From positions 1-64,000 of the forward strand of contig NZ_JARVWW010000010.1 in the NCBI RefSeq assembly GCF_029846715.1: a stretch of DNA of 64,000 nt, given 5' to 3'. The translations under genes and the position numbers were made by a program. This document shows, one piece after another, positions 37,606 to 48,541 of the stretch. The notes beneath the pieces are model-generated. The model had not been told where the DNA came from, made no database searches, and saw only the letters and a program-made list of their open reading frames with translations. Numbering within the stretch: the stretch's first letter is position 1; each line of letters starts with the position of its first letter. This DNA comes from Bradyrhizobium nivariense. GTDB taxonomy: Bacteria > Pseudomonadota > Alphaproteobacteria > Rhizobiales > Xanthobacteraceae.

Positions 37606-39198
37606 TCAGGTGCGCAGCCAAACCTCAGCGAAATTACCCTGAGGGCCGGCGCTGTCGATGGTGTGACCGACGACGCGCTTATTGTAGACCGTCACGGGCT
37701 TGCTGAGCATCAACGGCAGAACCGGCAGCTCATCGGCCACGATCTCCTGGAAGCGGTCGATAGACGCCTTGCGCCTAGCCACATCCGCCTCCACCGCAAT
37801 CTCGGCAAAGAGCCTGTCGACCTCAGGATTGGAGTAGTGGCTCGCATTGGTGAACGCGACGCCCTTTCGGTAGTTGTCGGTCGTGTAGAAGCGCTGCAGA
37901 CCGACCGTCGGATCGAACATGTTCGTGAAAGGATGGAACGTGAAGTCGTAGTCGCGATCAGTATAGACACGCTTGAGGTAGCTCGGAAAGTCCTGCCCGC
38001 GAACGGTCACATCGATACCGACCGCAGCAAGCGCGCTCTTGAGTGCCTCGCCGCTACGCTTGAAATTCTCACCGAACGGCTGGAAATCGTGCGTGAGAGC
38101 CAAGCGCCACCGGCCTTTCAATGGGAAGCCGGCCTCGTCGAGTAGCCGAGCCGCCGCTTTGGGGTCGTAGGAATAAGTCGGCACCTTGGAATTGTAGAAT
38201 CGCTTCAGGGTCGGACTAACGATGCTGACCGTCCGCTCTCCGAGACCGTACCAGGCCACGTTCAGGATGACGGCCGGATCGACCGCATGGGCGATCGCCT
38301 TGCGCACCTGAATATTCTTGAGAATAGGATGATCGAGGTTGAACTCGAGACCGTAGAGTGTCGGCGAATACTCGTAGCCGCGCGTCTCCAGACCCAGATG
38401 CGGAATTTTCTGGAAGCGATCGAGATCCAGCGGCGAAACCGGGGTCGATCCGCCCAGATCGAGCTCGCCGGTCTCGAACGCCACAGCGCGCGCCGCTCCG
38501 TCCGGGATAACGCGGACCAGCAGTGCCTCCAGATAGGGCTTGGGACTATCCCAATAGCTGGGGTTGCGCACGTAGCTGACATAATTGCCGAGGACCCATT
38601 CCTTGAAGACGAAGGGACCGGTTCCGATCGGGGCCCGATTGTTGGGGTTTTGCAAGGGATCGCCCTTGCCGTCATAGATATGACGGGGAACGATCGGGGA
38701 CTCTCCGGCCGCCAACGCATAGAGCAGATATGGCGCCGGTTTGGAGAGCTTCAGCAACACCGTATGCTCGTCGACGGTCGTCGCCTCAAGGAGGTTCGCA
38801 AAGGTGGTGCGGCCGCGCGGATGCGCTGACTTCAGAAGGCCCACCGAATAGGCGACGTCGGATGCGGTAAAGGGCTGCCCATCGTGCCATTTCACGTTCC
38901 GGCGCAGCTCGAAGCGATATTGAAGGCCGTCCTCGCTCACACTCCAGGCTGTCGCAAGCTGAGGCTTCGGATTGAGGTCGAAGTCGTAGGTCAGGAGACC
39001 CTCGACGACCTTGGTGCTCGCCTGGATTGCCGGCCCTTCCGTCGTGTTGAAACACACGAGGGTGGTCGGCTCCGGGTGAATGACGAAGGACAGCCGTCCT
39101 CCGGCACGCGGAGCACCCTCCTGGGCTCGCGTGGATGTCGAGATCGCGAGCGCAGCCGCGGTTCCTGCAACGAAGCCGCGCCGGGACATCAATGTCAT
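37606..39198 (-). CDS. ABC substrate-binding protein, family 5, paralogue 3
   Basis: A 530-residue binding protein with a Tat leader (MSRRGFVAGTAAALAIS). Blocks EGLLTYDFDLNPKPQLATAW, NVKWHDGQPFTASDVAYSVG, GTGPFVFKEWVLGNYVSYVR and RKAIAHAVDPAVIL match paralogues 1 and 2 closely. The stretch with KSAHPRGRTTFANL is almost shared with paralogue 1. It ends seven bases from the convergent DppF-type gene, so it is the nearest binding protein to that translocator although on the other strand. Confidence 0.9.
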   Translation of the reverse strand: MTLMSRRGFVAGTAAALAISTSTRAQEGAPRAGGRLSFVIHPEPTTLVCFNTTEGPAIQASTKVVEGLLTYDFDLNPKPQLATAWSVSEDGLQYRFELRRNVKWHDGQPFTASDVAYSVGLLKSAHPRGRTTFANLLEATTVDEHTVLLKLSKPAPYLLYALAAGESPIVPRHIYDGKGDPLQNPNNRAPIGTGPFVFKEWVLGNYVSYVRNPSYWDSPKPYLEALLVRVIPDGAARAVAFETGELDLGGSTPVSPLDLDRFQKIPHLGLETRGYEYSPTLYGLEFNLDHPILKNIQVRKAIAHAVDPAVILNVAWYGLGERTVSIVSPTLKRFYNSKVPTYSYDPKAAARLLDEAGFPLKGRWRLALTHDFQPFGENFKRSGEALKSALAAVGIDVTVRGQDFPSYLKRVYTDRDYDFTFHPFTNMFDPTVGLQRFYTTDNYRKGVAFTNASHYSNPEVDRLFAEIAVEADVARRKASIDRFQEIVADELPVLPLMLSKPVTVYNKRVVGHTIDSAGPQGNFAEVWLRT

Positions 39199-39285
39199 GA
39201 GTTGTTCCTAAGAGCCGAAAAGGCTGACGAGCGATCCGTAGAGTTCAAGCACTTTGCCTCCGAGCCGCGTTGACGCCGCAGAGTT

Positions 39286-39345
39286 GGCTGTCGCGTGAGA
39301 CGCACGACCCGGACCGCCATCCGGTCGTGCGCTCACGCGACAGCC
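39286..39345. terminator. Very long hairpin downstream of groEL
   Basis: Outer arms of 14 bases (GGCTGTCGCGTGAG at 39286-39299 and its exact complement at 39332-39345) enclose a second near-perfect stem. The inner arms GCACGACCCGG and CCGGTCGTGC differ by one bulged C, and the loop is a few bases. The hairpin is 40 bases beyond the groEL stop. There is no T-run on either strand, so it may be a rho-assisted terminator, an RNA-stabilising element or a dispersed palindromic repeat. Confidence 0.6.
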
Positions 39346-39385
39346 GTTCCGATCGACAGACCGCCCCGCACATGGGTCCGTCGGC

Positions 39386-41387
<2,002 letters not shown>

Positions 41388-41579
41388 CGGGATTTACCTC
41401 GGAAACTTCTTGCGTTGACCCTCACACACCAGCGCCATTCTCATCTCTGTCCGGCCGAAGGTGCATGCAAAAAGCTATGGTCGCAACCACATCGTGTCCA
41501 TGGCAAATTGTGCTACGAAAATAGACGATTCCTGCAGAGCAAAAGCAGCCTGAAAAACGTTTCGATCGGCCCGCGCGGC

Positions 41580-41927
41580 TCAATGATAGACATAGGGAAA
41601 GGTATAGCGATCGGCCAAATAGCGCAGTATCCGCTCCGACGAATCGATGAAGCGCCAACCGTTGGCCACGTCCGCATCCTCGGGCACCGGATGATTCTGA
41701 TCGAACACCAGAACCGGCAGCGATTGATGCTGCTCGCCGAGAATCTCGACGATCGCGTCCCTGGGGCGCAAGAACGGAAGACGGTGCACCTCGACCTGCG
41801 TGGCTAGTCCGGGGAAGGACGCCAGCAAGCCCTCGATCGCATTGCAGTGCGGGCACACGAAGAACCGGCCTGGTTGTGCCGGATCCTCGAATCCCGGCTT
41901 CAAGAGGAAGAGGCGATCACCACCCAT
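41580..41927 (-). CDS. DUF3088 family protein with CPHC motif
   Basis: A 115-residue protein of the DUF3088 family: FLLKPGFEDPAQPGRFFVCP, then EGLLASFP and a QSLPVLVF segment. The Cys25-Pro-His-Cys28 motif near the N-terminus and the overall size recall a thioredoxin/glutaredoxin-like fold, so a redox role is plausible but unproven. The ATG at 41927 is preferred because GGAG lies seven bases before it; an ATG at 41933 would add two residues. It sits between the DszC-like monooxygenase and groES genes. Confidence 0.82.
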   Translation of the reverse strand: MGGDRLFLLKPGFEDPAQPGRFFVCPHCNAIEGLLASFPGLATQVEVHRLPFLRPRDAIVEILGEQHQSLPVLVFDQNHPVPEDADVANGWRFIDSSERILRYLADRYTFPYVYH

Positions 41928-42005
41928 CACCATTCTCCAACTCGGTCTGGGCGCTCCATGCTTGCCCGACCCATATGAACAAGTCGCAGATATTGCCGTA
42001 TCGAG

Positions 42006-43232
42006 CTATGCCGTCCCGATACGGTACTGGCCCGGCGGCGGTGTTCCGTTGACTGCAAAATCGCCGACGATGCGGTCGCGGTAGACGCGCGGATTATGTG
42101 TCACGATGGTCCTGGCATTCCGCCAGTATCGGTCGAGCCCGAGATTTCTTGCGGTCGAAGAGGCCCCGAGCGCGTCGAAGATGATCGTCGTTGCCTCCAG
42201 GACGAGGTCCGAGACGACGGTTACGGTTTGATCGAGCTCGATCTCGGCGATCGCAATCGCGGCAACTGTTCGATCAGGGTCACCGGCCAATTGCGCCTCG
42301 TGCGCCCGTTGCAGCGCCTCGGCAACCTTGAGAACTATTGCGCCGGCCGCGTAAGCGTTTCCGCGCACCCGCCCGATTACCTGGAGAATTTGCGGGTCGG
42401 CCGCGGCGCTGCTTGCGTTTCCATGACTGAAGACCCGCGTTCTCTTCCGCACCAGCGCCGCCACGTCGTTGGCTGCCGCTCGGGCGATCCCGGCGAGCGT
42501 GGCAAGATGGAAGAGTTGATAGAACGGATTGGAATATTTGAAGCGTTCGGCAACCTGGACGACCCGATTGCCCTCAACCGGAACGTCCGTAAACAGGGTC
42601 GTTCCGCTCGCGGTCAAAGCCTGCCCGAAACCGTCCCAGTCGTCGAGGACTTCGACACCCGGCGAATGCCGCGACACGACGACGCCGACCGGATCACCAT
42701 TTTCGTGCTGAGCCGCGACGTTGATCCAGTCTGCGAAAAGCGTGCCGGTCGTATAGTATTTCTTGCCGTTCAACACCAACTGGCCGTTTTTGCTCGACAC
42801 TGTCGTCGAGAAGGCCTGCACCTTGGCGTCCCCAATCTCGCTGTGCCCGTTCCCGAAGAACGTCTTCTCGCCGATCCGGCGCAGCCAAAGCTCGCGGCGC
42901 TTGGGGTCGGGCGAATTGACGACGTCCTCCGTGAAGCCGAAATGCGCCCGGACGGAGTTCGTAACGTTCGAATCGGCCTCCGACAATTCGATCAGCAGGT
43001 TGAAGAGTTCCGGAAGGCTCGCTCCCGCACCGCCAAAGTCCCGCGGCACGCGAACGGCCGTGAAGCCCACCTCTCGCAGCGCCTTGATTTCGTCGTAAGG
43101 CAGGCGACGTTCCAAGTCGCGTGAGACCGCCCCTTCCCTGATCGACTTGAATAGTGGTCGGAACGGTGCGGCGAGTGCTTCATAGCGTCCTGAAGGACCA
43201 CCGCCCCAGGCAAGATCAATCTGCGACATCAT
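42006..43232 (-). CDS. SfnB/DszC-like flavin monooxygenase (acyl-CoA dehydrogenase fold)
   Basis: A 408-residue acyl-CoA-dehydrogenase-fold protein. VGFTAVRVPRDFGGAGASLP, then FFGNGHSEIGDAKVQAFS, VLNGKKYYTTGTLFADWINV and the C-terminal GLDRYWRNARTIVTHNPRVY are typical of the SfnB/DszC monooxygenase group. True acyl-CoA dehydrogenases have a catalytic Glu that I cannot place here. AAGAGG precedes the double ATG at 43232 and 43229. It lies 45 bases after the ferredoxin gene and probably oxidises a sulfur- or nitrogen-containing compound with reduced flavin. Confidence 0.88.
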   Translation of the reverse strand: MMSQIDLAWGGGPSGRYEALAAPFRPLFKSIREGAVSRDLERRLPYDEIKALREVGFTAVRVPRDFGGAGASLPELFNLLIELSEADSNVTNSVRAHFGFTEDVVNSPDPKRRELWLRRIGEKTFFGNGHSEIGDAKVQAFSTTVSSKNGQLVLNGKKYYTTGTLFADWINVAAQHENGDPVGVVVSRHSPGVEVLDDWDGFGQALTASGTTLFTDVPVEGNRVVQVAERFKYSNPFYQLFHLATLAGIARAAANDVAALVRKRTRVFSHGNASSAAADPQILQVIGRVRGNAYAAGAIVLKVAEALQRAHEAQLAGDPDRTVAAIAIAEIELDQTVTVVSDLVLEATTIIFDALGASSTARNLGLDRYWRNARTIVTHNPRVYRDRIVGDFAVNGTPPPGQYRIGTA

Positions 43233-43277
43233 TATCCTCTTGGAGTGGTTGGGCGGCTGCCGCCGTGTGGCTCTGCC

Positions 43278-43598
43278 TCAGTGGCCGAACAGCCGATAGC
43301 TCCGATCGGCGGCGCGGAGGTCTCGGCTCTCGTCGGTCCAACCCACGGCACGCCGATAACTGCCCAACATTGCCGATCGCTTCAAAGCCGCTACATCGAC
43401 GTCGTGCGCCGCTTCGGCAAACGGAGACACAAACAGCGCGTCTTCGGGACAATAGAGCTCGCACAAGAAGCAGGTTTGGCAGTCGCTCTGACGCGCGATC
43501 TTCGGATTGCCCTCCGTCTTGTCGAAAACATTGGTTGGACACACGCTCACGCAGATGTCGCAGGACGTGCAACGCTCTCCGTCAATCACCTCGATCAT
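43278..43598 (-). CDS. 2[4Fe-4S] ferredoxin-like subunit (AprB-like), module 2
   Basis: A 106-residue protein with two complete cluster motifs: Cys10, 13, 16 and 20 (CTSCDICVSVCP), and Cys40, 43, 46 and 50 (CQTCFLCELYCP). It is the counterpart of the protein at 13821, with the same spacing and the same CQTCFxCELYC block, but a shorter tail. Its start overlaps the flavoprotein stop (ATGA), so the pair is translationally coupled. The expected role is electron transfer with that flavoprotein. Confidence 0.88.
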   Translation of the reverse strand: MIEVIDGERCTSCDICVSVCPTNVFDKTEGNPKIARQSDCQTCFLCELYCPEDALFVSPFAEAAHDVDVAALKRSAMLGSYRRAVGWTDESRDLRAADRSYRLFGH

Positions 43599-45223
43599 TC
43601 CGCGGCCTCCGAATATGGGGCAGAAGCCAGAGGCCGAGCCGACGTCCAGACCTCGTCGAGCCCTCCGCTCGTCACGTAATGACGATAGCTCTCGCTCTGC
43701 TCGGGATAATCGTCGCGGCGATGCATTCCGCGGCTTTCCTGACGCGCCAGCGCGCTGCGATACATCCACCGCGCGGTCGCCAACATGGCAGCCGCTTCGC
43801 GAGCGCGAAGCAGATCGGCTTCTCCCGACGCCGCGGCGTCCGAGGCCTCCGACCAGAATCCATCGAGGCGCCCCAGGGATTCGCCGAGCCGCCCAGCCTC
43901 GCGGAAGTAATTCAGCTCGTATGGAAACACCTCGCCCTGAACATTGCGGGCCAGTTGTTCAGCCTGCACCGACCGCTCGCCGCCGGGGCGCAGAGCAATC
44001 GTGCCGCGCCGGAACGCTTGACGCCGGTCCGTCGTCCCCAGTTGACGCGCGAAATCGGCCGCCCCCCGCCCCGCCCAATATCCCGAGGACATCGCCCAGG
44101 CCGCATTGTGACTGCCGCCACCAGTGAAGCCGCCGCAGATCAACTCCCGCGTCGCCGCATCGCCTGCCGCATAGAGACCCGGAACGGTGGTAGCGCAGCT
44201 GTCGTCGACGAGCCGCAGGCCTCCCGTTCCGCGAACGGTGCCCTCGAGGCGAAGCGTAATCGGAAAACGTTGCGTGAAGGGATCGATGCCCGTGCGGTCG
44301 AACGGCAGAAAGAAGTTCGGCTGGGACACGCGCATGTGCCGTTGCGTCTGGGCATCGGCCTCATCGAGCTGGGCATACACCGGTCCCTTTCGGAGCGCAC
44401 GCGCAATCACCGACCGGCCGCCCTTCGATGAAGCCCCCGGAATGACGCAGCCTCCCTCGTCCGTGAAGCTTGCCCAGCTATAGAACAGGGTTTTCGTCAC
44501 GGAGCCGAATGCCGGCGAAATAGCGTAGGCATTCGAGAATTCCATGCTGGTAAGTTCCGCGCCCGCCTCGGCGGCCAGAAGATATCCGTCACCGGTCAGC
44601 ACGTTCGAACCCAAGGTCTTGCTGAGGAAAGCGCATCCACCGGTGGCGATCACCACGGCTTTGGCGTTGACCGTCCATCTGTCACCTTTCTGGCGTCGTA
44701 AGCCGGCGGCACCGGCAACAGCACCATTCTCGTCGACGAGAAGCTCGAGCGCCGGCGCGTGATCCAGAATCGTAGCCCCCGCCTGCTTTGTTCGCTTGCG
44801 CATCAGCCGCATATATTCCGGGCCCTGGAGCGAATTTAGCTGCGGCTTCCCGTCTTCGTCGGTCGGATAGGGGTATCCCCAATCGGCGAGCTGATTGCTC
44901 TGCGCGTATGTGCGGTCCAGGACACGCGTCATCCAGCGGCGGTCCTGGAGATGTCCGCCAAGCTTCTCGCGGCTCGCCATCGCCGCCTCGCGGTGCTCGG
45001 GCGAAGGGTCAACGTACCACACGCCAGTGCCGGCTGCGGCGGTCGCGCCCGACGTGCCGCAAAATCCCTTGTCCGCCAGCACGACACGCGCACCCTGCTC
45101 GGCGGCACTAATCGCCGCCCACGTACCGGCCGGACCACCACCCAGCACCAACACATCCGCATCGAGCAGAAGCGATCCCACCGCGCTCGACAGCTTCTCG
45201 GCACGGCCAGATGGATTCGTCAT
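43595..45223 (-). CDS. FAD flavoprotein of the SdhA/FrdA/AprA superfamily, module 2
   Basis: A 542-residue flavoprotein closely related to the product at 14207. The FAD motif GGGPAG is at residues 28-33, followed by VVLADKGFCGTSGATAAAG with no FAD-linking His. The superfamily tail is ESRGMHRRDDYPEQ. GGAGG lies before the ATG at 45223. It heads a minus-strand run of six genes ending in groEL. Adenylylsulfate reductase partners (sat, qmo, dsr) are absent, so the substrate must be something else, perhaps an organosulfur intermediate (inference). Confidence 0.87.
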   Translation of the reverse strand: MTNPSGRAEKLSSAVGSLLLDADVLVLGGGPAGTWAAISAAEQGARVVLADKGFCGTSGATAAAGTGVWYVDPSPEHREAAMASREKLGGHLQDRRWMTRVLDRTYAQSNQLADWGYPYPTDEDGKPQLNSLQGPEYMRLMRKRTKQAGATILDHAPALELLVDENGAVAGAAGLRRQKGDRWTVNAKAVVIATGGCAFLSKTLGSNVLTGDGYLLAAEAGAELTSMEFSNAYAISPAFGSVTKTLFYSWASFTDEGGCVIPGASSKGGRSVIARALRKGPVYAQLDEADAQTQRHMRVSQPNFFLPFDRTGIDPFTQRFPITLRLEGTVRGTGGLRLVDDSCATTVPGLYAAGDAATRELICGGFTGGGSHNAAWAMSSGYWAGRGAADFARQLGTTDRRQAFRRGTIALRPGGERSVQAEQLARNVQGEVFPYELNYFREAGRLGESLGRLDGFWSEASDAAASGEADLLRAREAAAMLATARWMYRSALARQESRGMHRRDDYPEQSESYRHYVTSGGLDEVWTSARPLASAPYSEAAE

Positions 45224-45909
45224 CGCTCGCCTCCAGGATTCCGGCGCGGCATTGCATCCGCACCGCAACAAGGAAGATCGCGCGAGATGATGCTTCTGGC
45301 AATTTCGGATACTTGCGTCGAGAGAGATGAAGCTTCCTCTCGGATCGCAGATGACGGAAAGTTTCTACCGGGTGCCCGCGTGCAAGATCGGACCCTCCGC
45401 AGAGTCGCCCTGATGCGCGGGGGAATCGGAGCCGAGAGGTGCGGGTGCGCCATGTGATGAAAGCGGTAGCTTTGCCGTGTCCACTTGCGGCTCGGGCTGC
45501 TTGCCCGTCTACGGATCCGTCCCATCGGACCAGCCCGCCAACAAGACAGGAACACCATGATCGGGGGCCGAGGCCATCGTTCGCCGATACTGACCGAGAG
45601 CCATCTCATGGCAAGAGCTTCTCTCAATGCCGGATTCTTTGGAATCTCAAAACGGAGAGAGCGAGACTATACGCAGAAGCATTGAACCATGTAGGCATCG
45701 CAATGAGATCATCGCTTGCGGGACTGCCGTCTGCTCTGGCGACAATCGCGTCTGGCGGGATCTTTCCGTGGAGGCTGCATCAATGCAGCCTCCCGTTCGG
45801 TTACGCGATGCTAACTCAAGTACTTCGGAAATAGCTTCCAAAGTTGGTGGGATGCGGGAAACAGTTGCACGCACTCCCACGACGTGTCCGATTCAATTTG
45901 CGCTGTGCT
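45224..45909. other. Long intergenic leader region before AprA-like module 2
   Basis: A gap of about 690 bases between two minus-strand genes. It has no frame with coding character: short frames overlap on all strands and match nothing I know. The region is more AT-rich than its surroundings around 45650-45850. It contains one strong hairpin (45770-45793). The promoter of the six-gene minus-strand operon ought to lie in it, but I cannot point to a consensus. Confidence 0.45.
45770..45793. terminator. Strong hairpin downstream of the FAD monooxygenase-like gene
   Basis: Eleven-base perfect arms (GGAGGCTGCAT and ATGCAGCCTCC) are separated by only two bases. It lies about 115 bases beyond the stop of the minus-strand gene at 45910 and could end its transcript. 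No U-tract follows, so factor-independent termination is doubtful. Confidence 0.5.
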
Positions 45910-47349
45910 CTATTCAGCCGCGACCGTGTTCGGCGAGCGCCAGATTGCCGACGCATAGAGCGTGGCATCAAAATCGTCCGCGATCGACGCATTGATGCGA
46001 GCCTCGTGCGCGGGGAGATCGCCCAAGAAGAGATCCCTGCCGATCCGCGCAACGACGCTTGGAATGTCGCGTTTGAAGCTCGGGACGTCGCCAATTGGCA
46101 AGCCGAAACTGACGAACGCCGCCGGGTTGAAGACGTGAATGTTGCCGAGATAGCGCGCGCGCCCTGACTCCTTCTCGAGGAGCTCGTGCCCTGAGCCGAG
46201 ATAGGGATGTGCGCCCAAATTATCGTCCGCTTGATCGGACGGTGGAGAGAAGCGGTCGCGCCACAACAGAATCTCATCGGCGAAGGCGGCGAGCTCCGGC
46301 CGCTTGGCGAGATCGACCTGATAACCCGTACCAGCAATGACGAAATCGAACGCGATATCGCCCTCCGTCGTGGTTGCCAGCAGCCGCCGTCCGAACTGCT
46401 TGGCCGACGACCATGAAGCTCCCAGATGGAGATTGAAGTTCGGGAACTTCACCGCGCGCGCCACCGCGTCGGGCGGCGGCGTCGAACCGGCGCGGCGGAA
46501 TCGGATGGCCTGATGCCAACGGACGGCGTCCGGCAGGGATCCGTAATTGTCGTAAGCGCCGGGATAGCCGCGTGTCCGGATCACCGGCTCCGATGCAAGC
46601 CTGTCGCGACGCGCGAAGAGATGCACTTCCCTCGCCCCGGCCTCGAGCGCCACCGCTGCGGCATCGAATGCGGAAGCGGCGCTTCCAATCACTGCGACGG
46701 ACTTGTCTCGCAGCTCGTCGAAATCGATCGCGTCGAGCGTATGCGCATAGAGCTCCCTCGGCAGATTTTGTGAGAGCACATCGGGAATGAACGGCCCGCC
46801 ATTGCTCGGGAACCCGCTGGCGAGAATGACCTTGCGGGCTGTCTCCGTCGTCAGCTTACCGCCCACATCGAGATGGAGCCGCAAATGGTCCTCTGCAGGC
46901 TCGATACGGAGAAGCTTCGTTTTATAACGCACCTCGATGCCAAGCGTCTTGCGATACCAGTCGAGGTAAGCCGCCCAGTCCACGCGAGCAATACGATCGA
47001 TCGCTTCATATGCCGCCGTTCCGTGGCGGGCTTCATACCAGGCCTGGAAGCTCAGACCCGGCAAGCCCAGTTCGGGTCCGGGCAAGCTTTTCGGCGTGCG
47101 CAGCTTATGCATGCGTGCGCTGCTCAGCCATGGGCCGGATGAAGCCGCGTCGCGCGCGGCATCGATCACCGTGACCTTGCCGATACCGGCACGGCGCAAT
47201 GCAAAGGCGAAAGTGCTTCCGGATTGCCCGCCCCCGATGATGGCGACGTTGTGATCGACGCCGGCACGGTCCGAGACCCAGTTCTGCGGATCGGGACCAA
47301 TCAGACGCAAGGTTTCGCGAGCCGCGGCGTCGATATCAAACTGAGACAT
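45910..47349 (-). CDS. FAD/NAD(P)-dependent monooxygenase-like protein
   Basis: A 479-residue flavoprotein. The first Rossmann motif VAIIGGGQSG is at residues 35-44. A second glycine-rich NAD(P) motif (SVAVIGSAASAFDAAAVAL) lies near residue 210, and FVIAGTGYQVDLAKRPEL matches the ATG/GTGY region of FMO-like enzymes. Such enzymes N- or S-oxygenate small substrates or act as Baeyer-Villiger oxidases. GGGAAGA precedes the ATG at 47349. It is transcribed alone, away from the methyltransferase. Confidence 0.82.
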   Translation of the reverse strand: MSQFDIDAAARETLRLIGPDPQNWVSDRAGVDHNVAIIGGGQSGSTFAFALRRAGIGKVTVIDAARDAASSGPWLSSARMHKLRTPKSLPGPELGLPGLSFQAWYEARHGTAAYEAIDRIARVDWAAYLDWYRKTLGIEVRYKTKLLRIEPAEDHLRLHLDVGGKLTTETARKVILASGFPSNGGPFIPDVLSQNLPRELYAHTLDAIDFDELRDKSVAVIGSAASAFDAAAVALEAGAREVHLFARRDRLASEPVIRTRGYPGAYDNYGSLPDAVRWHQAIRFRRAGSTPPPDAVARAVKFPNFNLHLGASWSSAKQFGRRLLATTTEGDIAFDFVIAGTGYQVDLAKRPELAAFADEILLWRDRFSPPSDQADDNLGAHPYLGSGHELLEKESGRARYLGNIHVFNPAAFVSFGLPIGDVPSFKRDIPSVVARIGRDLFLGDLPAHEARINASIADDFDATLYASAIWRSPNTVAAE

Positions 47350-47705
47350 GTTCTTCCCGGATTTTGTCAGCATCAGATGCGACCAAATCGTAGAAGCGAA
47401 CGAAACTCAGTCAATGAAATGGAATCGGCGTTTTTGATTGGACCGAAAAATGAATCCGTCGCAGCGATGCGGGGCTTTGAAAGATTTGCTCTCACAGCAC
47501 GTAACACCTCGTGCACGTCAACGAATTGCTCACCCCGTATAATGTCAAACAAAGGGGCGCGTCTTCGCCGCTCTCGTACATACGCTGCGGTGACAAGAGT
47601 CATGCTCGCACTGATCGCAACAACGTAAATTCATTTCATCGACATTCGCATCATTGAGAGCATAGAGTTCTGCAGCGTTTGAGGTCACCTGCGGAGCCCG
47701 GAAAC
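47350..47705. promoter_or_regulatory. Divergent spacer, FAD monooxygenase-like gene and methyltransferase
   Basis: About 355 bases with no recognisable gene. A 76-codon minus-strand frame within it has no family resemblance. The segment is relatively AT-rich, with a TATAAT-like GTATAATGTC near 47537, and probably carries promoters for both genes. Confidence 0.35.
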
Positions 47706-48541
47706 ATGTCGTCGCCCAGCGTCATCAGCCTAGAGCGGGACACACCCAGCTCGCCCAGACTTACGAGCAGGCTGGCATTCTTCAATTTCATCACGGCAAG
47801 TTCCTTGTCGCCCCACTGGGATTGAAGGCCGAGGATCGGGTGCTGGATATTGGTGCAGGCACGGGCCGGCTCACCGAATTCGTCGCGAGCCTGATCGGTC
47901 CTGATGGTCGCGTCGTCGGCATCGATCCTCTGGAGAATCGGATCGCAATAGCTCGCCTTCGTGCGTCGAAGACGCTGAGCTTCGATGTCGGTCGCGCCGA
48001 AGACCTTTCGCGCTTTGGAGCTGCGGAGTTCGATGTCATCTACCTCAATAGCGTCTTCCACTGGATCGCGGACAAGCCGAGGGCGCTGCACGAAATCTAC
48101 CGCGTCCTGAAGCCCAGCGGTCGTCTCGGATTAAACGTCCAGGACCCGACGAAGCCACACGCGTCCCGTACCTTGCTGCGTCAGGCGATTGCGGAGGCCG
48201 GCTTTGCCGAGAGAAGCGGCGAGGCGCACCGGGTGCTGGGAGCAACCGACGAAGAGCTCAAGGCTCTCGTCATCGATGCCGGCTTCGTCGATTATCGGAG
48301 TGATCTGCGCTCGCTGGTAGACCTGCACGACGACGTCGAAACGATGCTCGGGTGGTCCGAGGCCAGCGCATTCGGCAATTTCCTCGAAGGCTTCTCCTCG
48401 GCGGAGCGCGAAACAGTCAAGCGGGCCTTCGCCGCGCTCATCGAGGCTAAACGCACCCCGGAGGGCTTCCGGCTCGAGCGATATCTACGCTTTGCTTTTG
48501 CGCGCAAGCCAGAGTCGCGGGATGCCGCTTCAGGTCTCTAG
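47706..48541 (+). pseudogene. SAM-dependent methyltransferase (class I), apparent N-terminal frameshift
   Basis: The main frame encodes a class I methyltransferase: motif I VLDIGAGTGRLTEFV, VVGIDPLENRI, FDVIYLNSVFHWI (motif II) and RVLKPSGRLGLNV. It has no ATG or GTG start. An ATG at 47706 with GGAG upstream begins MSSPSVISLERDT in another frame. Downstream of about 47745 the main frame reads QLAQTYEQAGILQFHHGKFL, the usual N-terminal helix of this family. A single-base shift near 47745 thus separates start and body. A TTG at 47822 could still make a shortened protein. Otherwise it is a sequencing error or recent pseudogene. Confidence 0.6.

Noticed and set aside
41388..41579. Looked for CIRCE (TTAGCACTC-N9-GAGTGCTAA) and for a NifA/sigma-54 promoter before groES
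   Set aside because: No CIRCE half-sites were found. GG/GC pairs on the minus strand had wrong spacing for -24/-12, so neither element is reported.
41422..41856. A 144-codon minus-strand frame overlapping the DUF3088 gene
   Set aside because: It is Arg/Ser-rich with no family resemblance, and the overlapping DUF3088 frame is clearly recognisable.
45220..45627. A 135-codon minus-strand frame in the leader before the AprA-like gene
   Set aside because: Composition and codon use are not coding-like and no motif is visible. It lies in the probable promoter region.
47373..47603. A 76-codon minus-strand frame upstream of the FAD monooxygenase-like gene
   Set aside because: It has no recognisable family, and it lies in a divergent promoter spacer.
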